Source: a virus
Length of the DNA stretch: 64,000 bases
Strand: one strand, 5' to 3'
IMG/VR virus record: IMGVR_UViG_3300037493_003260
Coordinates: 1 to 64,000 of that record
Each line of letters starts with the position of its first letter. The stretch's first letter is position 1. The translations under genes were made by a program, and so were the position numbers. Below are positions 7,785 through 16,779 of this stretch, piece by piece. A model generated the notes under the pieces. That model ran no database searches. It had not been told where the DNA came from and saw only the letters and a list, made by a program, of their open reading frames with translations.

Positions 7785-8249
7785 TTACGTTTCGTCGTAG
7801 ATTAACTTGAACGTCTTTGTGTTAACCGCGCCTGGGGGCGTGGCGACTGTCGTTTGCAGCTGAAGTGTAATGTAACCACTGTAATCAGGATTAGTCACAG
7901 GTGCACTGGGCACCAGTGCGGACCCTTCCACAGTAGGAACAGCCACGGTAGCTACAGAAGAGGTAGTAGAAACAGGTGTAGCATACGAGGCATTAACCGC
8001 AGCCTTGATTGATTCGCCTGTTACGTAAGACCCAGCCGACTGATAAAAACGTAGATTAGCGACAGACGTAAACGACCCAGAGAACTTTGCACGAATCCAT
8101 TTCTCAAAACTGTTCTGACCCGCTGCGATAGGATTACTTGCAGGTGTCAAGTTCGGAGAATCAATGTTTCCAAAGTTCAGATTACTAAGTGAGTCAGTTA
8201 CAACTGCACTAACTGTATTGGTTTCAGAGAAACTTACTGTTGCTGGCAT
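7785..8249 (-). CDS. Putative minor virion protein
   Basis: A 154-residue protein with a very strong ribosome site (AAAGGAGATACACTC before ATG), implying high expression. The composition is Ser/Thr/Ala/Val-rich and beta-like (SVATVAVPTVEGSALVP). It lies in the tail-tip cluster, just upstream of promoter 7702-7730. This fits a decoration or tail-tip structural protein; the family is not recognised. Confidence 0.65.
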   Translation of the reverse strand: MPATVSFSETNTVSAVVTDSLSNLNFGNIDSPNLTPASNPIAAGQNSFEKWIRAKFSGSFTSVANLRFYQSAGSYVTGESIKAAVNASYATPVSTTSSVATVAVPTVEGSALVPSAPVTNPDYSGYITLQLQTTVATPPGAVNTKTFKLIYDET

Positions 8250-8282
8250 GAGTGTATCTCCTTTCTTTAGAATTTACTGGAA

Positions 8283-9206
8283 TTACGAATTGAAATCTAG
8301 CCTTATGCGAAATCGAAGATTGATTAACCCACTGGGGGATGTTGTAGCAGGAGCAACAATCCTGAACGATATTTGTTTTGCACAGTTGCTTGGTAACGGA
8401 TTAAGAAAAGTATGCGAAATATTGCCACCAATTTGTGTAAATGCCGCTTCAGCGTCATCCACAATGGTATACGTATAATCTACTAAGACCTCTGTGCTAT
8501 AGTTAGGCAAAGTAGTTCCTAGTGTAATATACCCAGAAACAGAATTAAACGTGCCTCCTGTGTAGTAGTTAGTACCAAGTCTGTGAGAGTCTGTATTCAG
8601 ATAGACCCCAGTAACTGTAAGCAAATGCTTATGTGCTGCTGTAAGATGAAGCTCATCGGTAGACGTTTGACGCTCAAGTGACACAGTGACAGGATTACTG
8701 ACTACGCCAGCTGAACGAATACCAAGCCACGCAAATTCTTGAATTTCTGCTCCGAAGTCAGTTCTATCTGGAGTATACGATATTTCAATAGTGCTACTTA
8801 TCATAGGAATTTTTCCGTTTAAGCCGTCTCCAAATAAAATTGTTCCAGCGTTGTAGTCTACGATGTAGACTTCATCTGAAGAAGTCGAAGAATCAAAGGA
8901 AAATACAGCTGACCAGATAACTCCGTTTACTTTGACTACCACAGGATTAAGTGCATCTCCTGAAATGATAGGCGCGTAGGCTACAGTATAAAGTTGCGAA
9001 GGACTACCATCACTGTATCCAGCCAATTCACCAATCAGGCTCATTCCCAGCACAGATAAAGTGATATCCTTAGCGTCCATTGAGCCACTCAAACCTCCTT
9101 TGTCGTTCCAAAGGTAAAAAGGATTATTGGGGTGCTGAAATTCCTGGCCAGCAATGACTCCTGTAAAGACTACGGGATTCCCTGAATTTCCAATCTCAAT
9201 TTCCAT
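8283..9206 (-). CDS. Putative tail-tip structural protein
   Basis: A 307-residue beta-rich protein. Features include GTILFGDGLNGKIP (residues ~120-135), a pattern like the short beta-domain seen in baseplate wedge proteins of the gpJ type, and a C-terminal GLINLRFRIRLDFNS strand. It starts just before the end of the small repeat gene, with ATG and TGA separated by one base. The tail role is inferred from position and composition. Confidence 0.6.
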   Translation of the reverse strand: MEIEIGNSGNPVVFTGVIAGQEFQHPNNPFYLWNDKGGLSGSMDAKDITLSVLGMSLIGELAGYSDGSPSQLYTVAYAPIISGDALNPVVVKVNGVIWSAVFSFDSSTSSDEVYIVDYNAGTILFGDGLNGKIPMISSTIEISYTPDRTDFGAEIQEFAWLGIRSAGVVSNPVTVSLERQTSTDELHLTAAHKHLLTVTGVYLNTDSHRLGTNYYTGGTFNSVSGYITLGTTLPNYSTEVLVDYTYTIVDDAEAAFTQIGGNISHTFLNPLPSNCAKQISFRIVAPATTSPSGLINLRFRIRLDFNS

Positions 9207-9207
9207 A

Positions 9208-9369
9208 TCATTCCACCATGAACAATCTGACGTTAGGTTCTCCTGTAATTATAACAGCAGAAGAGGTAATTTCTATGCTTCTTACTTGAATAATAAACGC
9301 CTGGGCATCTATTGTCTTATGGCTAGTCCCAGACACGTTAGCTTCTGAATCAATAGTTTTTTCACTCAT
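9208..9369 (-). CDS. Small repeat protein (53 residues)
   Basis: Begins MSEKTIDSEANV and ends RLFMVE; stop TGA is at 9208-9210, right before the next start. It carries two copies of a TI-D-[SA]-x-A-x-[IV] motif (KTIDSEANV, KTIDAQAFI), the same motif that fills the C-terminus of the preceding gene and ends the one before that. Its length, clean reading frame and tight packing support a real gene. Its function is unknown; it could be a capping piece of a repeat array made by neighbouring proteins. Confidence 0.6.
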   Translation of the reverse strand: MSEKTIDSEANVSGTSHKTIDAQAFIIQVRSIEITSSAVIITGEPNVRLFMVE

Positions 9370-9370
9370 A

Positions 9371-10717
9371 TTAGATTACCACGTAAAGCGTTAGAACTGG
9401 TTCAATTTTAAAAATCATTGCCGACGACTCAATGGTTTGACTTGCTTCGATGCATATAGACGCTTGAGAGTTAATAGTTTTCCCCGTGGTCGTCTTGATA
9501 TGTGCACCTGAACTAATTGTGTGCTCTGAAACTAATATGATGTTTGCATTGGAGTCAATGCTAATTTGCGGCGAAAGTATATAGCTATCTGAATCAATAG
9601 TTTGTTCATTTGTTTCGCCGCAAAAGGCACTCGATTGTATAGTGAGTTCAGCAGTACTTTTGATTGCTGCGTTTGAGCCTATTGTTATGAATGCCGTGTT
9701 CAATTCAAACATGAACGTGCCAAAGAGCAAGTCTTTTGAATTGGCATTAGAAGACCAAGTACTACCACTATTGGAACTGTCCCAGCGTTGGCCCAAAGCG
9801 TATTCGTCTACAGTATAGTCATTTCCAAGATTATACCGATGCGTTGCATCTACGTTATTAAATTGCAAAACAATTGCATATTCAGTCCCTGCCAGTAACG
9901 TAGCGGGAGTAGTAAACGTTACATCAACAGGTGTTGATGCAGCATCTGTGGGGATGGCTGTATCAACTAAGGATTGCGTGGCAAGAGCACTTCCAACGGG
10001 TTTGTGACTTCCATCAACAGCATAAATAACAACGTCAGTAGTTCCTGTTGTTTGTCCGTCTACTTTTGTTAGCCAGAATCTGATTTTCTTTAATTGTCCT
10101 GCTACCGAAGGAATAAAAGTTTGTGCACGATAAGCTCCTGCAAGAGCCACCTGATACTCAGCTGGATTTCCTGCACGAGAGCCAAAAATCCATTGGTCTA
10201 ATCCAGGTGTTGCTACAGGTACGTCCATTGTAGTTACAAACGCACACGATTTGGGAGAGGCACTAAACCATGTAGAGCCACTATTATTGCTCCAATATAA
10301 TGTTCCTGCAGTGTAGATAGTGTGCGTTGTGCCCCACCACAAATAACCGTAGAGTGCACATGTGCTAGAAGCAACAATTGCATAGACTGTGCCTGATGTT
10401 AAAGCAGCTGGGCTAGAAAACGTGACAAGAAGTTTTGTGTTTCCGTAAGTGCCAGCAGCAGGAACGTTTCCCTTTGGAATAGTTTGTGTGGCTAGCGGGC
10501 TACCAGTTGGCTTTCCACCAGATGTAGCATAAATTTCAATAATTAAATCAGTATTGGCATCTATTCTAGCTATAGCCAAAGAAACCGAAGTTAAATTGCC
10601 AGTTACACTTGGGGTAAAGCCTTGCGCTAGACGATACGTTGTGTTAATATATACGCCAGAGACGGGTAAATTGGTATCCGTCCAAAGCATGCACTGGTCA
10701 TTAGTTAGCGTAGCCAT
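9371..10717 (-). CDS. Tail protein with duplicated jelly-roll-like domain and C-terminal repeats
   Basis: A 448-residue protein. Residues ~10-165 and ~175-340 are two copies of one domain: compare RLAQGFTPSVTGNLTSVSLAI with RAQTFIPSVAGQLKKIRFWL, and SGTVYAIV with AGTEYAIV. This is like the beta-sandwich found in surface-anchored bacterial and phage proteins. The last ~100 residues carry at least five copies of a TI-x-[SA]-x-A-x-I motif (EQTIDSDSYI, HTISSGAHI, KTINSQASI, QTIESSAMI). The start overlaps the upstream stop (TAATG). A carbohydrate- or receptor-binding tail accessory is plausible. Confidence 0.65.
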   Translation of the reverse strand: MATLTNDQCMLWTDTNLPVSGVYINTTYRLAQGFTPSVTGNLTSVSLAIARIDANTDLIIEIYATSGGKPTGSPLATQTIPKGNVPAAGTYGNTKLLVTFSSPAALTSGTVYAIVASSTCALYGYLWWGTTHTIYTAGTLYWSNNSGSTWFSASPKSCAFVTTMDVPVATPGLDQWIFGSRAGNPAEYQVALAGAYRAQTFIPSVAGQLKKIRFWLTKVDGQTTGTTDVVIYAVDGSHKPVGSALATQSLVDTAIPTDAASTPVDVTFTTPATLLAGTEYAIVLQFNNVDATHRYNLGNDYTVDEYALGQRWDSSNSGSTWSSNANSKDLLFGTFMFELNTAFITIGSNAAIKSTAELTIQSSAFCGETNEQTIDSDSYILSPQISIDSNANIILVSEHTISSGAHIKTTTGKTINSQASICIEASQTIESSAMIFKIEPVLTLYVVI

Positions 10718-11187
10718 TACGTAATCTCTGCGCCTGACTGAATTGTTTTACTGGTTACAATGATATTATGCTCAATAGCGTCTGCTACTTGAACGTTTAT
10801 TTTATACTGTTGATAATTTGAACGTTCTTGTGTCTCGAATTGAATACCCTCAACTGTCATCTGCCCTTTATAATATATATGTCGCTGAACACTAATTAAA
10901 TGCAGTTGACCTGGCCCCGTACCGATTCCATTGACAAGATTCTGTCTGGATGTTTCCATGTCATCCCAGCTATTTGTTTTATTGAATAGCACTCCAGTCA
11001 ACTCAATTGCACGTTCATTGAGCGACAAATTTTGAACGACTACCCCATCCATTAGCGGCACAGTTATAACAGCAGTACGCTTCCCAGGAGACGGTCTACG
11101 AATCTCTGGCTTAGGAAAGAACACATAGGTTCCTGCGTCTCCGTTATCTCCACGTCTCCATTCAACTCTTACAGGAACAAATGCCAT
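10717..11187 (-). CDS. Putative distal tail (Dit-like) protein
   Basis: A 156-residue protein encoded directly after the tape measure, the classic place for a distal tail protein. The N-terminal ~120 residues look like a beta-sandwich with LSLNERAIELTGVLFNKT and a closing QYKINVQVADAIEHNI. The final residues SKTIQSGAEIT match the TI-x-S-x-A-x-I repeat found in the two following genes. Dit assignment rests on order and general pattern only. Confidence 0.55.
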   Translation of the reverse strand: MAFVPVRVEWRRGDNGDAGTYVFFPKPEIRRPSPGKRTAVITVPLMDGVVVQNLSLNERAIELTGVLFNKTNSWDDMETSRQNLVNGIGTGPGQLHLISVQRHIYYKGQMTVEGIQFETQERSNYQQYKINVQVADAIEHNIIVTSKTIQSGAEIT

Positions 11188-11199
11188 AGTTAGTTATCC

Positions 11200-12927
11200 T
11201 TAGACTAGCGGGGCTGCCGCTTTATTTTCTTTTGAAGCTGTCACTGCGTTATTACGAAATAACGAAGCAATTATACTAGGCAACCCTGTAATAACTGCAT
11301 TCCGTACGGCTGTCTGAATTGCTTCTGGCGGCAGATTGAAGTCAATCTGAACATTAAATTTAGGTTGCACCTGGGCCTTGATAGCAGTTTCAATTTCTGC
11401 CCCCATGGCACCATATAGAGCCTTGACCTTACTTAAATCAGACATACCGCTAATATCAGCCATCTTTGTTTTGATGGAGTCTAACGCAATGTCTACTCCG
11501 CTAAATAACGATGAGTAGTTTACGCCAATTTGAGCAAGCATATTAGCTAGATTCTGAGAAATCCCGTAACTTTTGCTAAGTTCTGTTGCTAGTTGCCGCA
11601 CAGGAACATTGGCTTGCTGAGCAGCCTTAACAAGGTCGAGAGCACCTTTAACTTGCCCAAGAAAACCCTTTTTGTCGTTTGCGCCTGACTCGCGTTCACG
11701 CTGTGCATCAAATACTGCTTTTGCGGCTTTCTTAGTTGCAGTAACACGGTCACTCAAAAGCGTCTGAAGTTCTCTCGTAGACCATTGGTAAGACTGTATT
11801 AAAGCTATTTGTTCTTTGCTTAATACATCAACACCATCTCCTTCAGCTACTACCAAGAGGTCTTCTATTTTAGCAAGGTCTCTAGCCATTTGTTGCCGTT
11901 CGTCACGCGTTTTACCCAATCTAAGGGTTGCAAGTTCTAATTCTTTGTCAAAATTAAAGGTAAATTCTTTTCCAGGAGATAACGCCTTTTGAACATCCTG
12001 AACTCCTGTAGCCATCCTAGTTAATAAAGCTATGAAACTTGATAGTCCTGTGCTAGCTAGTAATACTTTTTTAGTTGCATCACTTGTATAAACTAATTCT
12101 CCTGAGTAATTTGCAAGTCCCTTTGATGCTTTATGAAGTCCTTGTACTAAATCTAAAACAAATGTGGCACCCAATATTTTGACATCAGCAATTAATTTTA
12201 AAATGGGTAGGCCAAAAGCTCCTATGCTTTCCTGTGTTTGCTTTTGTACATTTTGTAATAGCTGCAGTTTGCCCGCATAAGTACTAAGTTCATTCGAGGC
12301 GGCCCCTTTGAATTTTTTAGCCAACAAGTCCATTAGAGTTCCTTGTCTAACTGCTTGCTGAATATCAGCCTGTCTAAGGTCTGTTACCTGGGTAAGAATT
12401 CGTGTATATCCTGCCTGTGCCCTGTTTAGAATATTAGTAGCAGTGACCAAATCCATTCCAGTTGCTGCTGCAAAATCTTGTGCAACTGAAACTTGCTTTA
12501 ATGCTAATCGTAAATCTCCTGTGCGCCTAGCCGCAACAGTAACAGCAGATTGAATTTGCTCAGCTGAAAATCTTGTTTTTCGGCTGGCCGTGTCTGCAAA
12601 TTGAGTTACAAGAGATATGTTTTCTTTGGAACTTTTTCCTATGAGTCCCAACTGTGTTCGCATTCGACTGAATGTTACCTCAGCCCTCCCTGCTGCAGGA
12701 GCTGCTTGTACTAAAAATTTAAGAAGGCCAAATCCAGCTTTAGCAATATCAGCAGCAATTAATAAACCAAAAATACGTCCAAGTATTTTACCTTGAACAG
12801 CAAATTTTGCTATTCCTACAGACAGTTTTCCAACCCAGCCAAGCGTAGACGCAAAGCTACCAGCGGCTTCTCGGAAACCTGTACTGTCAAAAACACTGGC
12901 TATTCTAAAAAGAAGACTTGATGCCAT
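11200..12927 (-). CDS. Tail tape measure protein
   Basis: A 575-residue, mostly helical protein. It has a hydrophobic region at about 48-80 (IFGLLIAADIAKAGFGLLKF), a conserved-looking helical stretch with FSAEQIQSAVTVAARRTGD, and a second amphipathic region near 300-320. It follows the frameshifted chaperone pair, as in lambda-like tail modules. By the usual 0.15 nm per residue rule it would set a tail of roughly 85 nm. Short for the family but not unusually so. Confidence 0.85.
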   Translation of the reverse strand: MASSLLFRIASVFDSTGFREAAGSFASTLGWVGKLSVGIAKFAVQGKILGRIFGLLIAADIAKAGFGLLKFLVQAAPAAGRAEVTFSRMRTQLGLIGKSSKENISLVTQFADTASRKTRFSAEQIQSAVTVAARRTGDLRLALKQVSVAQDFAAATGMDLVTATNILNRAQAGYTRILTQVTDLRQADIQQAVRQGTLMDLLAKKFKGAASNELSTYAGKLQLLQNVQKQTQESIGAFGLPILKLIADVKILGATFVLDLVQGLHKASKGLANYSGELVYTSDATKKVLLASTGLSSFIALLTRMATGVQDVQKALSPGKEFTFNFDKELELATLRLGKTRDERQQMARDLAKIEDLLVVAEGDGVDVLSKEQIALIQSYQWSTRELQTLLSDRVTATKKAAKAVFDAQRERESGANDKKGFLGQVKGALDLVKAAQQANVPVRQLATELSKSYGISQNLANMLAQIGVNYSSLFSGVDIALDSIKTKMADISGMSDLSKVKALYGAMGAEIETAIKAQVQPKFNVQIDFNLPPEAIQTAVRNAVITGLPSIIASLFRNNAVTASKENKAAAPLV

Positions 12928-12942
12928 TGCGTATTGCTCCTG

Positions 12943-13143
12943 TTATCCTTCTTCTATAATTCTAAAAGTTGTAGCTTTCTTGGAAGGTCCTGAATGCAGA
13001 CCGCTTCCGACAGCCTCCGAGGTAGCTTCCTCGATGGCTTTATTCATTTTTGCATTAGCGTAGACAAGCACTTTGAATTGCTCAAAAGGCATGTCTTCAA
13101 TGCAGTCAGTTTTAAATACTTTATATCCTAAGGAGTGTGCCAC
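12943..13143 (-). CDS. Tail assembly chaperone, frameshift extension (gpT-like)
   Basis: This frame is open from the slippery site at 13179 down to 12943. The coordinates given start at an in-frame GTG (13143) with no ribosome site, so independent initiation is doubtful. It is most likely made only as the C-terminal extension of the upstream chaperone by -1 frameshifting, giving a fusion of about 267 residues. The extension contains GYKVFKTDCIEDMPFEQFK. In lambda-like phages the fusion product binds the tape measure during tail assembly. Confidence 0.8.
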   Translation of the reverse strand: MAHSLGYKVFKTDCIEDMPFEQFKVLVYANAKMNKAIEEATSEAVGSGLHSGPSKKATTFRIIEEG

Positions 13144-13175
13144 GTTGAACTGAATGGAAAACTGTGGACTCCCTA

Positions 13176-13745
13176 TTAGTTTTTTAGTTCAGTGTCCGTG
13201 AGTACGAAATGTTGCTCCCAACGATTGTAAAGACTATAGATTGTAGCTTCTTCAATGGCAGCTACATCTTCCAGGGTATCAAAGTAACGCCTATTGGGAT
13301 TCTCTTTCTTCTTTAAGACACAAAAAACCGTCATGTATCGTTCTTCTGCAGCTACACGGGCCATAACAATGTCTATATTAAACTTGTACTCCTGGAAGTG
13401 TACAACTGCTTCCGTGATAGCTGCTTTGATGTCATTGACATCTCGATACGTAAGCGGGCTTAAAATGCCCTCAATGCTATCAGCCTCAAGTTTGATTAGC
13501 TCAGCCTTTGCTTCTTCAGCACGGGCTTGTGCTTTGACTTTTTCTGACTCGTCTAGCTTTGGCATGGCCTCTTCGATTGAGAATAACTCAGTCTCTAAGG
13601 CTTCTACTAACGATGTATGACGGTAAACATTAACTAAAAACGGCTTTTTATGGAGTTTCTGAAGTGCATTGGTAACAGCTTGTTCTTTTACCAGGCCATC
13701 CACAAACGCCTTATCTTCCTTTTTACTTTCATTTTCTTTTTCCAT
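13176..13745 (-). CDS. Tail assembly chaperone (gpG-like)
   Basis: A 189-residue, charged, mainly helical protein starting MEKENESKK at 13745. That ATG follows a GGGAGG ribosome site within a small hairpin; a longer frame to 13805 lacks one. It lies between tail tube and tape measure genes. The last sense codons, CTA AAA AAC, form a canonical slippery heptamer immediately before the TAA stop. Most ribosomes would stop here and a minority continue into the downstream frame. Confidence 0.85.
   Translation of the reverse strand: MEKENESKKEDKAFVDGLVKEQAVTNALQKLHKKPFLVNVYRHTSLVEALETELFSIEEAMPKLDESEKVKAQARAEEAKAELIKLEADSIEGILSPLTYRDVNDIKAAITEAVVHFQEYKFNIDIVMARVAAEERYMTVFCVLKKKENPNRRYFDTLEDVAAIEEATIYSLYNRWEQHFVLTDTELKN
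13179..13185 (-). promoter_or_regulatory. Programmed -1 frameshift slippery site A AAA AAC
   Basis: The minus strand reads CTA AAA AAC TAA in the frame of the upstream chaperone. After a -1 slip the next codons are CTA ATA GGG AGT CCA CAG, which stay open through GTG GCA CAC into the gpT-like frame. Both heptamer and frame agree with the G/GT arrangement of lambda-like tails. No strong downstream pseudoknot was obvious by eye. Confidence 0.85.
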
Positions 13746-13764
13746 AACACCCTCCCGAAGTGTT
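13746..13764 (-). promoter_or_regulatory. Leader hairpin holding the ribosome site
   Basis: AACAC (13764-13760) and GTGTT (13750-13746) can pair around the loop TTCGGGAGG, which contains the ribosome site directly before the start codon at 13745. The same loop motif recurs at 7651-7660 and 21847-21863. It could hold or present the ribosome site. Confidence 0.6.
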
Positions 13765-13834
13765 AGGGTGCTGGTCAAGCAGTCGGGAGCCGCTTGACCA
13801 GTCACCCTTATGTGTGCACAACTACAACTGCAAT

Positions 13835-14599
13835 TTAGCCGAGGTATGCAGTAAACGCCTCAAAAACATCATTCGCTCCAAAATCAGCTTTTGGAACTTG
13901 CACCTTGCTTCCTGTTACGATGGCACCAATGTACTCAGCACCGTTTTTCAACACGTAAATCAGTGACTGGCCGTCCAAAGCGGACTTGGCTGCACTTACG
14001 GTTTGCGGAGTATTATCGACAGTCCATTCATAGTAGTCGTCGCCAGTATCAATTGCAGCAACTTTATCGGCTCTGGAGTTGGCTACATTTTGAGGAAACG
14101 CCGTGCTAGAAGCACGTAGTGCCCTCGTGTATTCCAACGCCACACCTTTCAAACGAAGTACATTCACAGCAACGCCGCTGCGAGAAATCGTGGCTTCATC
14201 TCTTACAGGTTCAGCAACTGCAGCACCCGTCAACCGCACACCTTTGCAAAGCACGGACTGAAAAATCGAATTATCGCTTTTCTTCCGCACGTTCACTACG
14301 ATGCACAGGTCCTTATATTGAGATGGGTCATCCACGGTCGCCGTGGCATTCGGGTCAAGGTCATTGACCACTGCATCGACCAGTTTGCTATCTGAATCAA
14401 AGTGGTCAAAGCGAACTTCAACCCCATTGAAGTTTGTTACAATAGCTACAGCTTCAGGGCTATCGAACTCGAATATCCGCTTCTCATCAAAAGCAGGTGT
14501 GTAATCAAAGGTCTGTGCAAGTGGCACCCGCACAGCTCCATGATTGGCACTCACTAGCTCAATCTTTGTTTGTGTTCCAACAACGAATTCAATCGACAT
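13835..14599 (-). CDS. Major tail tube protein
   Basis: A 254-residue protein with a strong ribosome site (AAGGAGAAACAAAG before ATG). It sits between the tail terminator/neck genes and the chaperone-tape measure block, the standard position of the tail tube gene. The sequence is beta-rich with an early VPLAQTFDYTPAFDEKRIFEF segment, and the C-terminal ~50 residues (IGAIVTGSKVQVP) could be an added surface domain. Its start lies inside the 3' end of the HNH gene. No sheath gene accompanies it. Confidence 0.75.
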   Translation of the reverse strand: MSIEFVVGTQTKIELVSANHGAVRVPLAQTFDYTPAFDEKRIFEFDSPEAVAIVTNFNGVEVRFDHFDSDSKLVDAVVNDLDPNATATVDDPSQYKDLCIVVNVRKKSDNSIFQSVLCKGVRLTGAAVAEPVRDEATISRSGVAVNVLRLKGVALEYTRALRASSTAFPQNVANSRADKVAAIDTGDDYYEWTVDNTPQTVSAAKSALDGQSLIYVLKNGAEYIGAIVTGSKVQVPKADFGANDVFEAFTAYLG

Positions 14600-15114
14600 C
14601 TTTGTTTCTCCTTATTCTTTAGTTTATTTTTTACGATTCTTTCACAGTGTCTGATGAAATCAGAAACTGAAAATTTCAACTTCATTTTGTTACATCTTCC
14701 ACAGCAGGGGGCTACGTTATCGAGAATATAACCCTTACTGTTATCAACTCGGTCCAATCCGATTGTTTCGATTTCCAAGCCACAATACGTACACGGCCTT
14801 TGCCAAAAGGTTATAAACTGCTCAAAGGATAGCTCGAATAGCCTATTGTCAGCCTTGGCATTCTGCACGTATGAGCCATAACGACCTTTAGGACTTTGGC
14901 TATGTCTCACCCGTGTTAACTTAGTTTGAAGAGGATGCTTTTTGTTATACGCTGACGAAATACGAATCCCTTCTTCTTGATGCCTGCTGCAATGGTTCCT
15001 TCTCTTTGCTTTAGTGCACTCTTGACATTCAGGACGTAAATTATTGTAAACTCCTGAGCAGGCATAAAATTGAGACTCGTCTTTTACTTCCTTGCAGCGG
15101 CAACACTTTTTCAT
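14554..15114 (-). CDS. HNH homing endonuclease with zinc ribbon
   Basis: A 186-residue protein. Residues 4-35 form a Cys4 zinc ribbon (CCRC...CQEC). The HNH core follows at about 110-150: CTYCG, GLDRVDNSKGY and CCGRCNKMK, with the His of the endonuclease motif replaced by the Asp-Arg-Val-Asp pattern of this subfamily. It is a close paralogue of the genes at 47676, 52116 and 61780. It is wedged between the tail terminator and tail tube genes, overlaps both, and probably spreads as a free-standing homing gene. Confidence 0.85.
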   Translation of the reverse strand: MKKCCRCKEVKDESQFYACSGVYNNLRPECQECTKAKRRNHCSRHQEEGIRISSAYNKKHPLQTKLTRVRHSQSPKGRYGSYVQNAKADNRLFELSFEQFITFWQRPCTYCGLEIETIGLDRVDNSKGYILDNVAPCCGRCNKMKLKFSVSDFIRHCERIVKNKLKNKEKQRCRLNSLLEHKQRLS

Positions 15115-15692
15115 ACTATCTCGGCATCCGTTTTGATAGTCTTAAATTTTGTTCTTTGTGACAACTCTAACCAAAAAATCCTAACCAGAAGCACATACCG
15201 TTTCAAGTTTTGATTTTGCGGGTCTACTAAAAGCTTTTCGTTTATTGCATTGCTGTTGTTATCTACCCATAGATAACCAATCTGTGGCTTATCGGGGTGT
15301 CCGTAATCCACCAAGGGAATACGACTCACGCTCAAAGCATCTATTACTCGGTCTCTGAAATTACGTACCTTATTGGTAGCAGCCGAGTAATCTGCACTAT
15401 CCTGGTCAGTGCATACTATCTCTATCAATGTTTGATTTTTCGTGCCATAAATCGGGTCATCTCCATCGAATCCGATTAAGCGGTCAAACGCTATTTCGCC
15501 ATAATTAAAAAGGCCAATTTCAGTAATACTGATTGCGGGCGTAGTCAATGGAGCAATAGGAAAATCAAACAGCCAGTAAAATTCCTTGCCAGCAGGCAAT
15601 GGAGGAATGCCTATATGGCCACCCTGAATTGTATGGGTTAGCCAATAGTTCAATGAAGCGATTAAATTTTCTTTTCCATGGAATTTTCTCAT
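15111..15692 (-). CDS. Putative tail terminator / tail completion protein
   Basis: A 193-residue protein between the HK97 gp10-like gene and the tail tube, the usual place for the protein that caps the tail tube. A central LIEIVCTDQDSADYSAATNK segment is followed by a helix (VRNFRDRVIDAL) and strands, as in tail terminator folds. The assignment rests on order and general pattern. Confidence 0.55.
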   Translation of the reverse strand: MRKFHGKENLIASLNYWLTHTIQGGHIGIPPLPAGKEFYWLFDFPIAPLTTPAISITEIGLFNYGEIAFDRLIGFDGDDPIYGTKNQTLIEIVCTDQDSADYSAATNKVRNFRDRVIDALSVSRIPLVDYGHPDKPQIGYLWVDNNSNAINEKLLVDPQNQNLKRYVLLVRIFWLELSQRTKFKTIKTDAEIV

Positions 15693-15733
15693 TTTATATG
15701 TCCAAACCTATCCGCTACTTTACAGCTTTGTCT

Positions 15734-16348
15734 TCAATTGGGTATCTCCTGAACCTCAGGGGGAGGTACAACAGCTCCAGCTTTTTCCATACGAGCAAGC
15801 CACTGCGAAAAGTATTTCTCAAACCAATGTTCTGCTTTGTACAATGCAATATCCGTAAAATGCCGCCCTGGTATAGAGCCAGTACCAAAATCCATAGCAT
15901 CTTTATAGGGTACGGTGTTTTCGATAGCAACCTCAGTGGTTTTAGGTAGGCCGTCTTCTAATTGCGAAAACGCTTTGCCTTCTGCTACTTGGGTAGAATC
16001 AGGGGCATAACTTCGGTATTCTTCGGTCTTGTTTCCTTTTTTCCAGGCTCCGTACAAACTGGTATCGAATATCTGCTTAGAATAGTCGATTTGATATTTG
16101 TCAAGGTAAGCCGTCCAGCCACCCCGTAGTTTTCCTGTGTGTAACGGTGTAACCCGTATGAGGTACTTGTGGCAAACTCCCACTAAATCCTTGTAAAGTT
16201 TGCGATAATACTCGCCAAACTTTGCGAGAGACTTTTCCAAGTCTTTCACTTGTTTAGGATTAGCCACGGATATAGAAAGCCTCAGGGTGCCGCTACCTGC
16301 CTGTTCGGATGCTGAAGGTACCATGACCCCAAACAATCTGTCGGCCAT
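15734..16348 (-). CDS. HK97 gp10-like neck/tail component
   Basis: A 204-residue protein. The pattern TPLHTGKLRGGW (about residue 68) followed later by VPYKDAMDFGTG and IPGRHF is the signature of the HK97 gp10 family of head-tail joining proteins. The start overlaps the upstream stop (TAATG), so the two are probably translated together. Confidence 0.75.
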   Translation of the reverse strand: MADRLFGVMVPSASEQAGSGTLRLSISVANPKQVKDLEKSLAKFGEYYRKLYKDLVGVCHKYLIRVTPLHTGKLRGGWTAYLDKYQIDYSKQIFDTSLYGAWKKGNKTEEYRSYAPDSTQVAEGKAFSQLEDGLPKTTEVAIENTVPYKDAMDFGTGSIPGRHFTDIALYKAEHWFEKYFSQWLARMEKAGAVVPPPEVQEIPN

Positions 16349-16779
16349 TAAGCATTCCCCACTTTTCTAAGAACATAGATGAATGCTTTGTCACGGGCAA
16401 TTAGCGTTTCAGGGTCAAGGCGGCCAACTATTCGATATTCATGTTCACGATAACGAATGCGGTCCCCTTGGCTAGTACCGCCTGTCTGTACAGCGGAATC
16501 CACAAAATTAAGTTTTTGTGTTAATGAAATACGCAAATCTCCAATTTGATAGATGCCACCTGAATAAAGAACGTCGCTAGCTGTCACAGAATCAATAACA
16601 GCCTTCACAGGTGTAATTTTGTAGGCATATTTTGCCTGCACACCATTAAGAGGGTCCCCAGCATCTGCAACGCCCGTGTACTGTTTTAAATACACTTTTT
16701 CTCCATATGGAACGTTTACATCCCGTATACAGTCGTTAACAAAAGCCTGGTCTTTTTCTGAAAACTGCTCTCCTGTCAT
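16348..16779 (-). CDS. Putative head closure / head-tail joining protein
   Basis: A 143-residue protein directly upstream of the gp10-like gene, as expected for a head closure (stopper) protein. The C-terminal half contains GDRIRYREHEYRIVGRLDPE, a beta-barrel strand pair seen in such small connectors. The assignment is mainly by position. Confidence 0.55.
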   Translation of the reverse strand: MTGEQFSEKDQAFVNDCIRDVNVPYGEKVYLKQYTGVADAGDPLNGVQAKYAYKITPVKAVIDSVTASDVLYSGGIYQIGDLRISLTQKLNFVDSAVQTGGTSQGDRIRYREHEYRIVGRLDPETLIARDKAFIYVLRKVGNA

